Assembly (NCBI RefSeq): GCF_002259485.1
Contig: NZ_NPGA01000015.1
Coordinates: 248,001-312,000 of the forward strand
DNA: 64,000 nt
Origin: Rhodococcus sp. 14-1411-2a
GTDB lineage: Bacteria > Actinomycetota > Actinomycetes > Mycobacteriales > Mycobacteriaceae
Reading direction: 5' to 3'
How positions within the stretch are numbered: position 1 is the stretch's first letter; each line of letters opens with the position of its first letter. Below the pieces are notes generated by a model. It did no database searches, was not told where the DNA came from, and was given only the letters and a program-made list of their open reading frames with translations. Below, piece by piece: positions 15,753-26,306 of this stretch. A program made the translations under genes and the position numbers.

Positions 15753-16949
15753 GTGCATGAGCAGGTAGAACAGACAAAACGGACGCGCACGGTGTGGTTG
15801 ATCGCCGTGCTCGTCGCCTTGGTGGCACTCGTGGCAGGCTGCACCGTCGGATCGGGCGATGGCAGCTCGGGTGCCGCGGCCCCGACCACCGAGGCAGCTC
15901 CCGTCGCCCAGGTCACCGAGAACCCGGTCGCAGGTGCCGTCGACGTCAGTCCCGTCGCCCCGATCTCGGTCTCGGTCGCCGACGGAACGCTCACCCAGGT
16001 GGCGTTGACCAACCCCGACGGCAAGGTCGTCCAGGGCGCGCTCTCGCCCGACAAGACCTCGTATGCCGTCACCGAGCCCCTCGGCTACGGCGTGCAGTAC
16101 ACGTGGTCCGGCACCGCACTGGGCAGCGACAACAAGACCGTCGACATCACCGGGGCCTTCACCACCGTCGAACCCGACAGCCGTACGTCGGTGAGCACCA
16201 ACATCGGCGACGGCCAGGAAGTCGGCATCGCCGCGCCGATCATCCTGCAGTTCGACTCGGCGATCGCGGACAAGGCGGCCGTCGAGAAGGCATTGACGGT
16301 GACCACCAACCCGCCGACGCCCGGCGCGTGGGCCTGGTTCCCCGACGACAACGGCTCGCGCATCCACTGGCGTCCCACCGACTACTGGGCTCCCGGCACG
16401 ACGGTCTCGGTGGACGCCAAGCTCTACGGCGTGAACTACGGCGACGGCGCGTACGGTGCCGACGACGTCACCCTGAACTTCAGCATCGGACGCAGCCAGG
16501 TGGTCATCGCCGACGCGACCAGCCACCGCATGCAGGTGGTCCGTGACGGCCAGACGATCATGGACATCCCCGTCAGCTACGGCGAGGGCAACGAGGATCG
16601 CAACGTCACCCGCAGCGGCATCCACGTCGTCACCGAGAAGCACGAGGACTTCCTGATGTCCAACCCGCCGTTCTACGAGAACGTTCGCGAACGCTGGGCG
16701 GTGCGCATCTCCAACAACGGTGAATTCATCCACGCCAATCCGCTGACCACCGGAGTGCAGGGCGCGTCGAACGTCACCAACGGGTGCATCAACCTCTCCG
16801 ACGCCGATGCGCAGGAGTACTTCCAGACGGCGATGTACGGCGACCCCGTCGAGGTCACCGGAACTCGCATCGACCTCTCGGCCGCGGACGGCGACCTGTA
16901 CGACTGGGCCATCGACTGGCCGACGTGGGAGTCGATGAGTGCGGTGTGA
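15753..16949 (+). CDS. L,D-transpeptidase lipoprotein (LprQ / LdtMt5-like)
   Basis: The lipoprotein signal peptide has lipobox VAGC (Cys30 from the GTG at 15753; a TTG at 15744 would add three residues). An immunoglobulin-like region about 60-240 follows, then a YkuD domain. The catalytic Cys lies in TNGCINLS (about residue 345), with His in EFIHANPLT. Such enzymes make 3-3 cross-links in peptidoglycan outside the membrane and are the targets of carbapenems. The length of about 400 and the position after murB match Rv0483 (LprQ, LdtMt5). Converges on the SDR gene through a palindromic repeat. Confidence 0.93.
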   Translation: MHEQVEQTKRTRTVWLIAVLVALVALVAGCTVGSGDGSSGAAAPTTEAAPVAQVTENPVAGAVDVSPVAPISVSVADGTLTQVALTNPDGKVVQGALSPDKTSYAVTEPLGYGVQYTWSGTALGSDNKTVDITGAFTTVEPDSRTSVSTNIGDGQEVGIAAPIILQFDSAIADKAAVEKALTVTTNPPTPGAWAWFPDDNGSRIHWRPTDYWAPGTTVSVDAKLYGVNYGDGAYGADDVTLNFSIGRSQVVIADATSHRMQVVRDGQTIMDIPVSYGEGNEDRNVTRSGIHVVTEKHEDFLMSNPPFYENVRERWAVRISNNGEFIHANPLTTGVQGASNVTNGCINLSDADAQEYFQTAMYGDPVEVTGTRIDLSAADGDLYDWAIDWPTWESMSAV

Positions 16950-16962
16950 GCGCTGCGCGCAG

Positions 16963-17002
16963 GTGAGCGAAAACTCGTAGCAGGGGTCGAGTTTCCGCTC
17001 AC
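16963..17002. repeat. Palindromic intergenic repeat (REP-like), convergent gap
   Basis: Arms 16963-16977 (GTGAGCGAAAACTCG) and 16988-17002 (CGAGTTTCCGCTCAC) pair with one mismatch. Flanks GCGC and GCGGCGAAGCCGCT extend the symmetry. A close relative lies at 35825-35864 in another convergent gap, and the deoC stem at 9612-9631 shares the CTCGTAG/CTACGAG part. It probably acts as a two-way terminator. Confidence 0.75.
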
Positions 17003-17016
17003 GTGCGGCGAAGCCG

Positions 17017-17772
17017 CTACGTGCGGGAGAAGCGCCCCGGACCGGCCTGGTCACGTGGCTTGATGATGATCTGGTCCAGGTTGACGTGCGAGGGGCGCGA
17101 GGCCACGAAGCCGATGACCTCGGCGATATCGCTCGCCACCAGCGGTGTGATGCCCTGGTAGACGGCATCGGCCTTGGCCGCGTCGCCGTCGAACCGGACG
17201 AGGGAGAACTCGGTTTCCACGGCACCCGGCGCAACCTCGGTCAAGCGAACCGGCTTGCCCAGCAACTCTCCGCGCAGCGTCCGATGCAGCACTGCCTGAG
17301 CGTGTTTGGCCGAGGTGTAGCCCGAACCGTTGTCGTAGGCCTCGAACGCGGCAACGGATGTGATGGTGACGATCAGGCCGTCACCGGAGTCGATCAGCTT
17401 GGGCAGCAACGACTTCGTCACCCGCAATGTACCGAGCACGTTGGTCTCCCACATCCAGCGCCAATCGTCGAGGTCGGCGTCGATCACCGGGGCCAAGCCC
17501 TTGGCGCCGCCGGCATTGTTGATCAGCACGTCGACGCGGGGAATGACCGCGGTGAACGCCGCGACCGAATCCTCCTCCGTCACATCGAGTTCGAGGGCAG
17601 TACCACCGATCTCCGACGCCAACTCCTCCAGCCGGTCGAGGCGGCGGGCTCCGATCACGACGTGGAATCCGTCGGCGGCGAGTTGGCGGGCGGTGGCCGC
17701 GCCGATGCCGGAGCTCGCTCCGGTGACGACGGCGATTCGGGCATCGGGGGAAATGTGTTCGGACGAGGTCAT
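17017..17772 (-). CDS. SDR-family oxidoreductase (Rv0484c-like)
   Basis: The 251-residue classical short-chain dehydrogenase has the cofactor motif TGASSGIG (17-24), structural NNAG (85-88), catalytic Ser139, Tyr152 and Lys156 (YTSAK), and PGAVETEF after the active site. The GARRLDR motif after strand 2 favours NADP(H). It resembles YdfG/serine-dehydrogenase-type SDRs. It is transcribed away from the ROK regulator region. The substrate is unknown; the locus matches Rv0484c. Confidence 0.9.
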   Translation of the reverse strand: MTSSEHISPDARIAVVTGASSGIGAATARQLAADGFHVVIGARRLDRLEELASEIGGTALELDVTEEDSVAAFTAVIPRVDVLINNAGGAKGLAPVIDADLDDWRWMWETNVLGTLRVTKSLLPKLIDSGDGLIVTITSVAAFEAYDNGSGYTSAKHAQAVLHRTLRGELLGKPVRLTEVAPGAVETEFSLVRFDGDAAKADAVYQGITPLVASDIAEVIGFVASRPSHVNLDQIIIKPRDQAGPGRFSRT

Positions 17773-17817
17773 GGCGAAATTCTATGCCCGGCGTACCCCG
17801 TTCTTTCCGATGCCCGA

Positions 17818-17846
17818 TTGGACACCGGACGCGAGGGTGCTAATTT
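17818..17846 (+). promoter_or_regulatory. Sigma-70-type promoter for a leaderless transcript
   Basis: TTGGAC (17818-17823) and TAATTT (17841-17846) are separated by exactly 17 bp. An ATG at 17854 falls 8 bp after the -10 box, so transcription would begin at the start codon of the micro-ORF. The AT-rich -10 stands out in this GC-rich sequence. Confidence 0.6.
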
Positions 17847-17853
17847 TGGACCC

Positions 17854-17967
17854 ATGTCCGCCAGTGAGACCACCGCGATGCGGGTCACCTATGTGACCGC
17901 GTCCCTCGGTTCTCGCTTGCCGCTTCCTCGGGAACTGTGTTGTCCCGGCCAAGGAATCTGTCTCTAG
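17854..17967 (+). CDS. Leaderless cysteine-containing micro-ORF, 37 aa, candidate attenuator
   Basis: A 37-codon frame starts at the predicted transcription start and ends ELCCPGQGICL. It holds three Cys codons (17938, 17941, 17959) near its end. The first two sit inside a small stem made by CGGGA (17929-17933) and TCCCG (17943-17947). Leaderless short ORFs with cysteine runs are known in mycobacteria as cysteine-sensing attenuators of downstream genes. Here the next genes are a ROK regulator, a hydrolase and mshA, and mycothiol synthesis consumes cysteine. Between this ORF and the ROK start lie 137 bp without another gene, containing further inverted segments. Expression and role are inferred. 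Confidence 0.5.
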   Translation: MSASETTAMRVTYVTASLGSRLPLPRELCCPGQGICL

Positions 17968-18104
17968 CCTTTCCGCTACGGGCAGTCGATTCGCGTGCCG
18001 TGGTCCCTTCGTGGCCGCCGCATTCACCCTTGACCTGCATCACTTCGCTCTTCCGTCGTTGTCCGTTCACGGCGGAGGTCTGCCACTGCCGAGGATCACA
18101 ACGA

Positions 18105-19379
18105 ATGTCCGTATCAACGCTGCACCACCACTCCGGCCCAACCTCCGTGCGGTCTCTGCCGAGGCCTCGATCGCGCGTCCAACTCGTCGCACCCGATCTG
18201 CGGATCGCCGACAGTCCCGCCGCGTCGGTGCTTCGAGTCGCCTGCGTCGAAGGGCCCATCTCGCGCGAGCGTGCCGCTCGCGCAACCGGTTCGAGTATCG
18301 CCACGGTCAACCGTCAGGTGTCGGCCCTGCTCGCCGTCGGACTGCTCCGCGAGCGCGCAGACCTGACGGCACCCGGCGCGATCGGACGCCCGCGGGTGCC
18401 GTTCGAGGTCAACCACGAACCGTTCTCTACCATCGGCATCCACATCGGAGCCGTGGTCACCGGCATCACCGTCAGCGATCTGCGCGGACGCATCCTCGGT
18501 GCCGTCGAAATACCCACGCCCGCCGGCTCTTCCGAGGCAGCGCTGGCGTCCGTCACCCGCAGCGCAAGTGCCTTTGCCGGACGTTGGCACCGCCGCACCC
18601 CGCTGTGGGTCGGGGTGGCGATCGGTGGACGCGTCGACACCACGAGCGGCACCGTCGACCACCCGCGGTTGGGATGGGAGAACGGCCGAGTCGCCGGCAT
18701 CATCGGCGGTGGCCTGGGGCTGCCGATCTCGGTCTCCGGCCACGTCGAGGCCATGGCGGCGTCGGAGCTGCTCCTTGCACCGCGGCTGTCGGACAGCGAT
18801 GTGGCGCAGAGCACCAGCGGAACGTCGCTGTACTTCTACGCCCGTGAGACCGCGGGCATGGCGCTGACCATCGACGGCCGCGTGCACACCCCCACGAGCG
18901 GACCGGGCTCCATCGCGCATCTACCCACCGGATCATCGGCGTTGTGCGACTGCGGGAATCGTGGATGCCTCGAGGCGTCCGTGAGCGATCGAGCGGTGGT
19001 CGCCGCAGCCGTGGACCGCAAAATTGTTGCACCGCAGCCTAATTCGAGCATCGCGGCGGTGTACCAGGCGGCGCGGGGTGGCTCGGAGGCGGCGCGGGAG
19101 CTGCTCGTCGAGCGGGTGCAGATTCTGGGTCGGACGGTGGCGCTGCTGCGCGACATGTTCAATCCGGACCGCGTCGTACTCGGAGGTCAGGCGTTCACCG
19201 CTTACCCGGCCGGAATTCCGCACGTGGGACAGGCCTTCGCTACCTATTCGACGTTGGAGCGCAGGGACATTCGGGTGACCGGCTTCGGTGACAAGGTGCA
19301 GGAGTATGCCGCAACCGTGGTCTCCCTCAGCGCCCTGTACTCCGATCCGCTCGCCTCGATGCGCAGAGCCGCCGCGTAG
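18105..19379 (+). CDS. ROK-family transcriptional regulator (Rv0485-like)
   Basis: The 424-residue protein has an N-terminal winged helix (about 38-90: GPISRERAARATGSSIATVN) followed by a ROK domain. The zinc motif is CDCGNRGC (Cys281, Cys283, Cys288), and the ATP/sugar-kinase-like glycines lie at VGVAIGG and GHVEAMAASE. Members are sugar-responsive repressors or activators, and some have lost kinase activity. ATG 18105 follows GAGGAT at suitable spacing; longer frames would cross the leader region. It lies 12 bp before the hydrolase and upstream of mshA, as in M. tuberculosis Rv0485-mshA. The 332-bp gap before it (17773-18104) holds only the micro-ORF and its promoter. Confidence 0.88.
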   Translation: MSVSTLHHHSGPTSVRSLPRPRSRVQLVAPDLRIADSPAASVLRVACVEGPISRERAARATGSSIATVNRQVSALLAVGLLRERADLTAPGAIGRPRVPFEVNHEPFSTIGIHIGAVVTGITVSDLRGRILGAVEIPTPAGSSEAALASVTRSASAFAGRWHRRTPLWVGVAIGGRVDTTSGTVDHPRLGWENGRVAGIIGGGLGLPISVSGHVEAMAASELLLAPRLSDSDVAQSTSGTSLYFYARETAGMALTIDGRVHTPTSGPGSIAHLPTGSSALCDCGNRGCLEASVSDRAVVAAAVDRKIVAPQPNSSIAAVYQAARGGSEAARELLVERVQILGRTVALLRDMFNPDRVVLGGQAFTAYPAGIPHVGQAFATYSTLERRDIRVTGFGDKVQEYAATVVSLSALYSDPLASMRRAAA

Positions 19380-19390
19380 GTTCACTCACT

Positions 19391-20269
19391 ATGAGCATGC
19401 CCGATACGAGCACCCGTGCAGCAGGACCGATCCGTCAGGCCACCGGCATCGACGGAGCCAACATCGTCTACCGCGTCAGCGGTGACCCTGCGGCGCGGCC
19501 ACTGATCCTGCTGCACGGGTGGGCCCAGAGTTCGGCCTGCTGGGGCGAGGGACTGCTGGCCGACCTGGCCGAGCGCTATCGCGTTCTCGCGGTGGATCTA
19601 CGCGGACACGGCTACTCCGACGCCCCGTCGGCCGGTTACGAAAACTCGAAGAACTGGGCGGGAGACGTGGCTGCCGTGCTGGCCGCCGAGAACATCACCG
19701 CCGACGCGGTGCTGCTGGGGTGGTCGTACGGCGGACTGGTGATCTGCGACTACCTCGCCGAACACGGCACGGTCGCGGTGGCGGGCATCGTGCTCGTCGG
19801 CGCGATCACCAGCATCGGCAGGGGAGAGGCAGGCGGCCGCGTCGGGACGGCGATGCGAGCGGCGATCCCCGGGGCGATGGCCGAGGAGCCTCGCGTCGCG
19901 ATCAAGGCGCTCGGGAGTTTCGGGCACGCGCTGACCGGGCCAACGGACGGTAAGGGCACCGAAGCGCAGGCGCTGTTCGGGCTGACACTGTCCACGAGGC
20001 CACGGGTTCGCGCCGCCCTGTTCGATCGAGCGGTCGGCCACGACGACCTGCTGCGCGGCCTCGACATCCCGGCGTTCGTGCTGCACGGAACCGAGGACAC
20101 CGTCGTCGACGTCTCTGCCGGACGGCACGCTGCGGAGCTGATTCCCACGGCGGTGGCGTCGTACTGGGAGGGCGTCGACCACGGCCCGTTCGTGGCCGAT
20201 CCGCAGCGATTCCTCACCGAGGTGAGCGAGTTCGTCGACGGTCTCGGTGTGACGCAGGGCCAGCCGTGA
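19391..20269 (+). CDS. Alpha/beta hydrolase
   Basis: The 292-residue hydrolase has the oxyanion motif LLHGWAQSS, the conserved DLRGHGYSDAP loop, nucleophile elbow GWSYGG (Ser112), acid in LHGTEDTVV and catalytic His in EGVDHGPFV. There is no signal peptide, so it is cytoplasmic. The arrangement resembles chloroperoxidase-like or esterase-type hydrolases; the substrate is unknown. It sits between the ROK regulator (11-bp gap) and mshA (33-bp gap) and may belong to the same transcript. Confidence 0.87.
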   Translation: MSMPDTSTRAAGPIRQATGIDGANIVYRVSGDPAARPLILLHGWAQSSACWGEGLLADLAERYRVLAVDLRGHGYSDAPSAGYENSKNWAGDVAAVLAAENITADAVLLGWSYGGLVICDYLAEHGTVAVAGIVLVGAITSIGRGEAGGRVGTAMRAAIPGAMAEEPRVAIKALGSFGHALTGPTDGKGTEAQALFGLTLSTRPRVRAALFDRAVGHDDLLRGLDIPAFVLHGTEDTVVDVSAGRHAAELIPTAVASYWEGVDHGPFVADPQRFLTEVSEFVDGLGVTQGQP

Positions 20270-20302
20270 GAAGGGGTAGTTATCGAGACGTAATGTGGAG
20301 GC

Positions 20303-21646
20303 GTGCACACTGAAGAAGTGACTGGACGCCAGCTGAACAGGGTCGCTGTGTTGTCCTTGCATACCTCCCCGCTGGCGCAGCCCGGAACGGGCGATGCGGG
20401 CGGCATGAACGTCTATGTGCTGCAGAGCGCGAAAGAGCTGGCCAAACGAGGTGTGGAGGTCGAGATCTTCACCCGCGCGACGGCGTCGACCGATGCTCCC
20501 GTCGTCGAGGCAGCTCCCGGTGTGCTGGTGCGCAACATCGTCGCGGGTCCGTTCGAGGGCCTGGACAAGCACGACCTGCCCACACAGCTGTGCGCCTTCG
20601 CGGCCGGGGTGCTGCGCGAGGAAGCGCGCCACGAACCCGGCTACTACGACCTGGTGCACTCGCACTACTGGCTCTCCGGTCAGGTCGGCTGGCTGGCGCG
20701 CGATCGCTGGGGAGTACCGCTGGTCCACACCGCGCACACTCTCGCCGCCGTCAAGAACGCGTCTCTGGCGCAGGGCGACTCGCCCGAGCCCGCCGCGCGT
20801 CAGATCGGTGAGCAGCAAGTGGTCGCCGAGGCGGACCGGCTCATCGCCAACACCACCGAGGAAGCGAAGTCCCTCGTCGAAATCTACGGGGCGCAGCAGG
20901 GTTCGATCGACGTGGTGGCTCCGGGAGCCGATCTGGCGCAATACAATCCGGGGGACAAGCTGGCGGCGCGCGCGGAACTCGGGTTGAACCCCGACGAGTC
21001 GATCGTCGCATTCGTCGGACGCATCCAGCCGCTCAAGGCTCCCGACGTGCTGATCGCCGCGGCTGCCGAAGTGCTGCAGCGCAATCCGAGAACGCCACTG
21101 CGCGTCCTCATCGTCGGCGGCCCGTCCGGCAGTGGACTGGATCGACCCGACAGCCTCATCGATCTGGCCGAGAACCTGGGGATAGCTGCTCGGGTGACGT
21201 TCATGCCGCCGCAACCGTCGGCGCGACTGGCCCAGATCTACCGCGCCGCGGACATCGTCGCCGTGCCGAGCTACAACGAATCGTTCGGCCTGGTCGCCAT
21301 CGAAGCCCAGGCCTGCGGAACTCCTGTCCTGGCCGCCGATGTGGGCGGACTCGGCGTGGCGGTGCGGTCGGGCGAAACCGGACGCCTGGTGCAGGGCCAC
21401 CGCACCGACGATTGGGCCGATGCGCTGTCGTCGATGCTGTCGGACCCAGTTGCGTTGGCCGACATGGCGACCGCAGCACCGCTGCACGCCCGCAACTTCT
21501 CGTGGGAGCACACCGCCGACGGACTCATCGAGAGCTACCGGCAGGCCAAGTTCCACTTCGACCGCGGTGAGGGACCGAGCGAGTTCTCTCCGCGCCGCGT
21601 CCGAGGATTGTCGAAACTACGCAGATCAGGAGCTGTGACTGCATGA
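20303..21646 (+). CDS. mshA: D-inositol-3-phosphate N-acetylglucosaminyltransferase
   Basis: The 447-residue GT4-family enzyme joins UDP-GlcNAc and 1L-myo-inositol 1-phosphate in the first step of mycothiol synthesis in the cytoplasm. The N-terminal acceptor domain shows [21 protein letters not shown], the mshA signature. The donor domain shows [13 protein letters not shown] and the ESFGLVAIE motif of retaining GT-B enzymes, followed by [11 protein letters not shown] 20303 is preceded by TGGAGG. Its stop overlaps the YbjN gene by 4 bp. Mycothiol is limited to Actinobacteria, which supports the taxonomic call. Confidence 0.97.
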   Translation: MHTEEVTGRQLNRVAVLSLHTSPLAQPGTGDAGGMNVYVLQSAKELAKRGVEVEIFTRATASTDAPVVEAAPGVLVRNIVAGPFEGLDKHDLPTQLCAFAAGVLREEARHEPGYYDLVHSHYWLSGQVGWLARDRWGVPLVHTAHTLAAVKNASLAQGDSPEPAARQIGEQQVVAEADRLIANTTEEAKSLVEIYGAQQGSIDVVAPGADLAQYNPGDKLAARAELGLNPDESIVAFVGRIQPLKAPDVLIAAAAEVLQRNPRTPLRVLIVGGPSGSGLDRPDSLIDLAENLGIAARVTFMPPQPSARLAQIYRAADIVAVPSYNESFGLVAIEAQACGTPVLAADVGGLGVAVRSGETGRLVQGHRTDDWADALSSMLSDPVALADMATAAPLHARNFSWEHTADGLIESYRQAKFHFDRGEGPSEFSPRRVRGLSKLRRSGAVTA

Positions 21647-22131
21647 GCGAGACTGCCGAACTGATCGACCGGGCACTGAAGGACCGCGAGCTGGACTACA
21701 CCCGGCGCGGGGACGTGTTCACCGTCGAACTGCCCGGGGAACGCAAGCTCAAGACAACGACGATGCTGACCGTCGGGCATCACGGGGTGCGCATCGAGGC
21801 GTTCGTCTGCCGCAAACCCGACGAGAACTTCGAGGGCGTCTACAGGTACCTGCTGCGACGCAACCGCCGCCTGTACGGAGTGCACTACACGATCGACAAG
21901 GTCGGCGACATCTACCTCGTCGGCCGAATCTCGTTGCACGCCGTCACCGGTGACGAACTCGATCGCATTCTCGGACAGACCCTCGAAGCCGCGGACGGCG
22001 ACTTCAACGTGCTGCTCGAACTGGGATTCGCCGAGTCCATCAAACGCGAATGGGCGTGGCGCGTCTCGCGCGGCGAATCGTTGGCGAACCTGAAGGCATT
22101 CGAGCACCTGGTGGACGAGCGGGAAGCGTAA
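21643..22131 (+). CDS. YbjN domain protein (Rv0487-like)
   Basis: The 162-residue protein has the YbjN/type III secretion-chaperone-like fold: early EYTRRGD-like strand region, then [20 protein letters not shown] and the [13 protein letters not shown] strand, ending in a helical tail. YbjN proteins are small regulators or chaperones of unclear target. It overlaps mshA in an ATGA junction, so it is translated together with it; the pair is kept in mycobacteria. A role in mycothiol metabolism is possible but not shown. Confidence 0.85.
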   Translation: MSETAELIDRALKDRELDYTRRGDVFTVELPGERKLKTTTMLTVGHHGVRIEAFVCRKPDENFEGVYRYLLRRNRRLYGVHYTIDKVGDIYLVGRISLHAVTGDELDRILGQTLEAADGDFNVLLELGFAESIKREWAWRVSRGESLANLKAFEHLVDEREA

Positions 22132-22188
22132 CTCGCCGGAAATGGGACGGCGTTGCTGCCGGTAACGTCCGGTTCCTAGCCTAGGGCC

Positions 22189-23637
22189 ATGACCAGGCCA
22201 GAGGACGCTCGCCCACCGGTGCTGCAGATGTTCGGCTACGGCCTGCAACACATTCTCTCGATGTTCGGCGGCGTCATCGCCGTTCCGATCATCGTCGGTG
22301 GAGCGGCCGGACTGTCGGGGACCGATCAGGCACTGTTGATCTCCTGCGCACTGTTCGTCAGTGGCGTGGCAACTGTGCTGCAAACGATCGGCATCCCGTT
22401 CTTCGGCTCGCAACTGCCGCTGGTGCAGGGCATTTCGTTCGCGTCGGTCTCGACGGTTCTGACGATCATCGGTAGCGCGGAGGACGGGCGAACCGGACTG
22501 CGCACGGTACTCGGAGCCGTTCTGGTGGCCGCGCTGATCGGATTGGCCATCGCTCCGTTCTTCTCCAAGATCGTTCGGTTCTTCCCGCCGTTGGTGACCG
22601 GAAGCATCATCACCGTCATCGGACTGTCCCTGATGCCGGTGGCCGCGCGCTGGATCACCGGCCAGGAGATGGTGGGCGGAGCGCCGAACCCGAACTATCT
22701 GGACCCCGGCAACATCGGGCTGGCGATGTTCACCCTCCTCGCCGTGCTGGTGATGACCAAGATCCCCGGACTGTCGCGGCTGTCGATCCTGCTCGGACTC
22801 GTCGTCGGCACCATCGCGGCTCTGATCGTCGGCAGGACCGACTTCGACGGCGTCGCCGACGCGTCCGTGGTGGCCGTCCCAACACCCTTCGCCTTCGGCT
22901 CACCGATCTTCGCAGTCGGTGCCATCGTGTCGATGACCATCGTCATCCTGGTGATCATGGTCGAGACCACCGCCGACATCCTCGCCGTCGGCGAAGTGGT
23001 CGGAACCGACGTGGACTCCAAGCGCGTCGGCGACGGTCTGCGCGCCGACATGGTCTCCTCTGCCGTCGCCCCGATCTTCAACACCTTCCCGGCCACGGCC
23101 TTCGCACAGAACGTCGGCCTGGTCGCGATGACCGGCATCAAGAGCCGCTTCGTCGTCGCAATGGGCGGTGGCGTGCTTGCGCTGCTGGGCCTTTCGCCGA
23201 TTCTGGCGGCCGTCGTCGGGGTCGTCCCGTTGCCCGTGCTCGGCGGCGCAGGAATCGCGCTGTTCGGAACCGTCGCCGCCAGCGGTATCCGCACCCTCGG
23301 CAAGGTGAACTACGACAACAACTCCAACGTGGTCATCGTGGCGGTGACCTTGGCGTTCGGTCTCATACCTGTTGTCGCGAGCGACTTCTGGGACGAGTTC
23401 CCGGACTGGTTCGTCACGATCTTCCACTCCGGAATCAGTGCCGCCAGCATCGTGGCGGTGGTACTCAACGTATTCTTCAACGTGTTCAAGCCCGGTACTC
23501 CGCCGAACCCCTCGGTGGTGGCAGCGGGGCCGGCAGTGATGGTGCGTGAGGACGAAGCACGAATACTCCGTGAAGGCGGCAGCTTGCCCGACGATCTCTC
23601 TTCCGAGAAGGCCGTGCCCGACAAGACACCTGAGTGA
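22189..23637 (+). CDS. NCS2-family nucleobase:cation symporter (uracil/xanthine permease type)
   Basis: The 482-residue membrane protein has about 14 predicted helices. The N-terminal half shows FGYGLQHILSMFGGVIAVP and the re-entrant QLPLVQGISFASV. The conserved NCS2 signature lies near VETTADILAVGEVVGTDVD and ADMVSSAVAPIFNTFPATAFAQNVGLVAMTG. The GG(T/G)S-like and Q/E substrate residues point to purine or uracil uptake driven by H+ or Na+. It starts the purine and nucleoside uptake block ahead of the BMP-type ABC transporter. Confidence 0.92.
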   Translation: MTRPEDARPPVLQMFGYGLQHILSMFGGVIAVPIIVGGAAGLSGTDQALLISCALFVSGVATVLQTIGIPFFGSQLPLVQGISFASVSTVLTIIGSAEDGRTGLRTVLGAVLVAALIGLAIAPFFSKIVRFFPPLVTGSIITVIGLSLMPVAARWITGQEMVGGAPNPNYLDPGNIGLAMFTLLAVLVMTKIPGLSRLSILLGLVVGTIAALIVGRTDFDGVADASVVAVPTPFAFGSPIFAVGAIVSMTIVILVIMVETTADILAVGEVVGTDVDSKRVGDGLRADMVSSAVAPIFNTFPATAFAQNVGLVAMTGIKSRFVVAMGGGVLALLGLSPILAAVVGVVPLPVLGGAGIALFGTVAASGIRTLGKVNYDNNSNVVIVAVTLAFGLIPVVASDFWDEFPDWFVTIFHSGISAASIVAVVLNVFFNVFKPGTPPNPSVVAAGPAVMVREDEARILREGGSLPDDLSSEKAVPDKTPE

Positions 23638-23708
23638 AATCCTGCGCACCCTCGCCCGCGCGAGTAGCGTCCCGACCCAGACGAAGTACACCTAAATTGG
23701 AGGACATC

Positions 23709-24800
23709 TTGTCATTCGTTACCCGCACGAGTACGCGGAAGGCAGCACTCGGCGGCGTTGCGTCGCTCGGTGCCATCGCCCTGATCGCAGGCTGTGGATC
23801 TGCCCCCGAAGACGAAGGATCGGGCGGAAGCGCATCGAGTGACTTCCTGCCCTGCATGGTCTCCGACAGTGGCGGATTCGACGACAAGTCGTTCAACCAG
23901 CTCGGGTTCGAGGGCCTGACCGAAGCCTCCGAGGAGCTCGGCGTCGAGCCGCGCACCGTCGAGTCCGCGTCGCCCACCGACTACGGCCCCAACATCAACA
24001 ACCTCGTCGATCAGGGCTGCAACCTCATCGTCACCGTCGGATTCGATCTGGCCGACGCCACCAAGGTCGCCGCCGAGGCCAACTCCGACATCGACTTCGC
24101 GATCATCGACGACTCCACCATCGATCTGCCGAACGTCAAGCCGCTGACCTACGACGCGTCGCAGTCGGCATTCCTCGCCGGTTACGCGGCCGCCAGCTAC
24201 AGCACAACCGGAGTGGTCGGTACGTTCGGTGGCTCCCAGCTGCCGACCGTCACCATCTTCATGGACGGTTTCGCCGACGGCGTGAACTACTTCAACGAGC
24301 AGAAGGGCGAGGCAGTCCGCGTCATCGGCTGGGACGTGCCCTCGCAGAACGGCTCGTTCACCGGCGGATTCACCGCCAACGAGGTCGCCAAGAACACCGC
24401 CCAGGGTCTGATCGACCAGAACGCCGACGTCATCTTCCCGGTCGGTGGACCCATCTATCAGAGTGCGGCACAGGCCATTCGGGATTCCTCGCGTCCGGTC
24501 GCCCTCATCGGTGCCGACGCCGACGTCTTCGAATCCGACCCGTCGGTCGGCGACCTGTTGCTCACCTCGGTGACCAAGGGGCTCAAGACCAGCGTCGACG
24601 AGGTCGTCGCCAACTCCGGTGCCGATGCATTCGACAACACCCCGTACGTGGGCACGCTCGAGAACGACGGAGTCGGTATCGCACCGTTCCACGATTTCGA
24701 GTCCGAGGTCGACCCCGCACTGCAGGGCGAGCTGGACACGATCAAGGCCGGCATCATCGATGGGTCCATCACCGTCGAGTCTCCCTCGGCACCCAAGTAG
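23709..24800 (+). CDS. BMP-family (PnrA-like) nucleoside-binding lipoprotein
   Basis: A TTG at 23709, 5 bp after GGAGGA, is the best start and gives 363 residues. An in-frame ATG at 23634 overlapping the NCS2 stop would add an unlikely arginine-rich leader. The signal peptide has lipobox IAGC. The BMP/PnrA fold is shown by DSGGFDDKSFNQLGFEGL near the mature start and by VGTFGGSQLPTVTIFMDGFADGV. Such lipoproteins capture purine or pyrimidine nucleosides for an ABC importer. The cognate ATPase follows after 3 bp, then two permeases. Confidence 0.93.
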   Translation: MSFVTRTSTRKAALGGVASLGAIALIAGCGSAPEDEGSGGSASSDFLPCMVSDSGGFDDKSFNQLGFEGLTEASEELGVEPRTVESASPTDYGPNINNLVDQGCNLIVTVGFDLADATKVAAEANSDIDFAIIDDSTIDLPNVKPLTYDASQSAFLAGYAAASYSTTGVVGTFGGSQLPTVTIFMDGFADGVNYFNEQKGEAVRVIGWDVPSQNGSFTGGFTANEVAKNTAQGLIDQNADVIFPVGGPIYQSAAQAIRDSSRPVALIGADADVFESDPSVGDLLLTSVTKGLKTSVDEVVANSGADAFDNTPYVGTLENDGVGIAPFHDFESEVDPALQGELDTIKAGIIDGSITVESPSAPK

Positions 24801-24803
24801 TTC

Positions 24804-26289
<1,486 letters not shown>

Positions 26290-26306
<17 letters not shown>

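Noticed and set aside
14114-16072. A 652-codon minus-strand open frame opposite the MBL-Rieske and transpeptidase genes
   Set aside because: It spans two real genes and their gap, and its translation has no recognisable domain; high GC explains the absence of stops.
19598-21556. A 652-codon minus-strand open frame opposite the hydrolase and mshA
   Set aside because: Same reason: shadow of mshA, whose motifs are unmistakable on the plus strand.
23634-23708. ATG 23634 as start of the BMP lipoprotein
   Set aside because: It would place an arginine-rich leader before the signal peptide; TTG 23709 has a well-placed GGAGGA and gives a normal lipoprotein signal.
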